A DNA stretch of 7,710 bases from positions 1-7,710 of the forward strand of contig JABDJF010000740.1 of assembly GCA_013002645.1 (NCBI GenBank), written 5' to 3'. A program made the position numbers and the translations under genes. This document shows positions 6,917-7,710 of this stretch, one piece after another. The stretch is from Myxococcales bacterium. GTDB lineage: Bacteria > Myxococcota_A > Polyangia > Polyangiales > Houyiibacteriaceae. How positions within the stretch are numbered: position 1 is the stretch's first letter; each line of letters opens with the position of its first letter. The notes beneath the pieces were generated by a model, which saw only the letters and a program-made list of their open reading frames with translations, was not told the DNA's origin and made no database searches.

Positions 6917-7467
6917 AGATCTACACGAAGACAGGCGACGCTGGTGAGACTGGGCTTTTCGGCGGAGATCGGGTGTCGAAAGCATCGCTTCGGGTCGAGA
7001 CCTACGGTGAGGTCGACGAGTTGAACAGCACCGTGGGTTGGGTTCGCGTGGTAGCGTCGGATCCGGCGCTCGATGCCCTCCTCAATCAGATCCAGAATGA
7101 CCTATTCGAAGTCGGTGCGGAGCTCGGCTCGACGGCCGATCGCAAACAGAAGAGCATGATGCCTCTGATCGCTGAGGCGCAGGTGGAAGCCCTCGAGCGT
7201 GCGATCGACAAATACGAAGAGGGCCCACCTCCACTGACCTCGTTCGTTTTGCCGGGCGGATGCGAAGCGGCGGCAAGGTTTCACGTCGCGCGCTGCGTTT
7301 GCCGCCGTGCCGAGCGCTCACTCGTTGCGCTCGGCGTGCAAGAGACGCTTCGAGGCGAGCTCTTTCGCTACATCAATCGGTTGAGCGACCTCCTCTTCGT
7401 TCTCGCGCGGTACGCCAACCACCGCGCAGGTGTCGCGGACATCCCCTGGAAGGGACTGGGCGACTAA
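6913..7467 (+). CDS. PduO-type corrinoid adenosyltransferase
   Basis: This enzyme (EC 2.5.1.17) transfers adenosyl from ATP to cob(I)alamin, making adenosylcobalamin for enzymes such as methylmalonyl-CoA mutase. The 184-residue protein matches the single-domain PduO/MMAB form. The N-terminal ATP-binding signature YTKTGDAGETGLFGGDRVSK spans residues 4-23. YGEVDELNS (31-39) contains D35, which corresponds to a conserved active-site Asp of the Lactobacillus reuteri enzyme. FVLPGG (111-116), ARFHVARCVCRRAERS (121-136) and RYINRLSDLLFVLAR (152-166) complete the helical-bundle signature with its conserved arginines and Asn. It lacks the GlcG-like second domain of Salmonella PduO. The ATG overlaps the fmt stop as ATGA. 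No cobalamin-dependent enzyme or B12 riboswitch is in the window, so it is probably a general cofactor-maturation enzyme expressed with def-fmt. Its stop overlaps that of a convergent gene. Confidence 0.93.
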   Translation: MKIYTKTGDAGETGLFGGDRVSKASLRVETYGEVDELNSTVGWVRVVASDPALDALLNQIQNDLFEVGAELGSTADRKQKSMMPLIAEAQVEALERAIDKYEEGPPPLTSFVLPGGCEAAARFHVARCVCRRAERSLVALGVQETLRGELFRYINRLSDLLFVLARYANHRAGVADIPWKGLGD

Positions 7468-7710
7468 GGCATGTCGTCGAGGTCGAGGCTGAAGTCCCGC
7501 GTTCCCACCCGGCCATCACCAAGAACGTCCCCGGGCAAATCCAGCCCTTCGCGCATCTCTTCGATCGCCTCGTAGAGCGCTGCCCGCTCTTGCGACAGCC
7601 GTCGAATGATGGTGGACCCCCACTGGCGCTTCGCGCGGATCTTGCTCGACGTCCAGGTGCGCCTGACCAGCTCCAGGTAAACCAAGGCCAGGCCGCCGCC
7701 GAACGCGCCG
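7464..7710 (-). CDS. C-terminal fragment of an unrecognised, possibly membrane-associated protein
   Basis: A minus-strand frame is open from the right window edge to a TAG at 7466-7464, encoding about 81 residues. A TTG at 7685 is a possible start, but it lacks a clear ribosome binding site and the frame continues past it, so I read this as a truncated gene. The visible part starts with a short glycine-rich hydrophobic run (GAFGGGLALVYLELV), which could be the end of a membrane helix. Next come a basic segment (RRTW...KIRAKRQW), a charged amphipathic helix of coiled-coil type (RRLSQERAALYEAIEEMREGL) and an acidic tail ending LDLDDMP. I do not recognise the family. The stop overlaps the adenosyltransferase stop in the sequence CTAA, with no intergenic terminator. 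Basic and acidic residues placed in this ordered way argue against chance, but coding status is only moderately supported. Confidence 0.45.
   Translation of the reverse strand, partial: GAFGGGLALVYLELVRRTWTSSKIRAKRQWGSTIIRRLSQERAALYEAIEEMREGLDLPGDVLGDGRVGTRDFSLDLDDMP

Overview
This is a compact, GC-rich (roughly 60-65% by eye) bacterial chromosome segment. It carries five recognisable housekeeping or cofactor genes, one catabolic-type flavoprotein gene and two gene fragments cut by the window edges. Gene content and order (tsaD-priA, def-fmt), GTG starts and GC suggest a proteobacterial or deltaproteobacterial/Myxococcota-like genome. No lineage-diagnostic marker such as rRNA is present, so the taxonomy is a weak inference. 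No tRNA, rRNA, CRISPR array, insertion sequence or phage gene was seen.

Layout. Positions 1-203 (+) hold the C-terminal end of an unrecognised protein whose stop overlaps the tsaD start by one base (TGATG). tsaD (203-1273, +) encodes the tRNA t6A threonylcarbamoyltransferase. priA (1281-3566, +) follows after 7 nt and encodes the replication-restart helicase. A minus-strand gene (3563-5290) for an FAD-dependent 3-ketosteroid-delta1-dehydrogenase-like enzyme runs towards priA, and the two stop codons share one CTAG. The only real intergenic gap (5291-5446) is divergent. Towards the flavoprotein it has a TTGACA -35 box and a perfect 16-bp palindrome lying over the -10 region. Towards the other side it has a plausible promoter and a strong ribosome binding site for def. 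def (5447-5962), fmt (5969-6916) and a PduO-type cob(I)alamin adenosyltransferase gene (6913-7467) form a tight plus-strand operon. A minus-strand fragment (7464-7710) converges on that operon, again with overlapping stops.

How the parts relate. tsaD, priA, def and fmt are core functions: tRNA modification, replication restart, N-terminal deformylation and initiator tRNA formylation. priA-def-fmt is a common bacterial gene order; here an inverted steroid-dehydrogenase-type gene with its own regulated-looking promoter sits between priA and def.

The most interesting signal is the palindrome CTAGAACATGTTCTAG. It fits the published actinobacterial KstR operator consensus TnnAACnnGTTnnA and sits exactly where a repressor would block transcription of a KstD-like gene. 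No TetR-type regulator is encoded in the window, so control would be in trans. The rest of the window looks ordinary, and I see no clear previously undescribed system.
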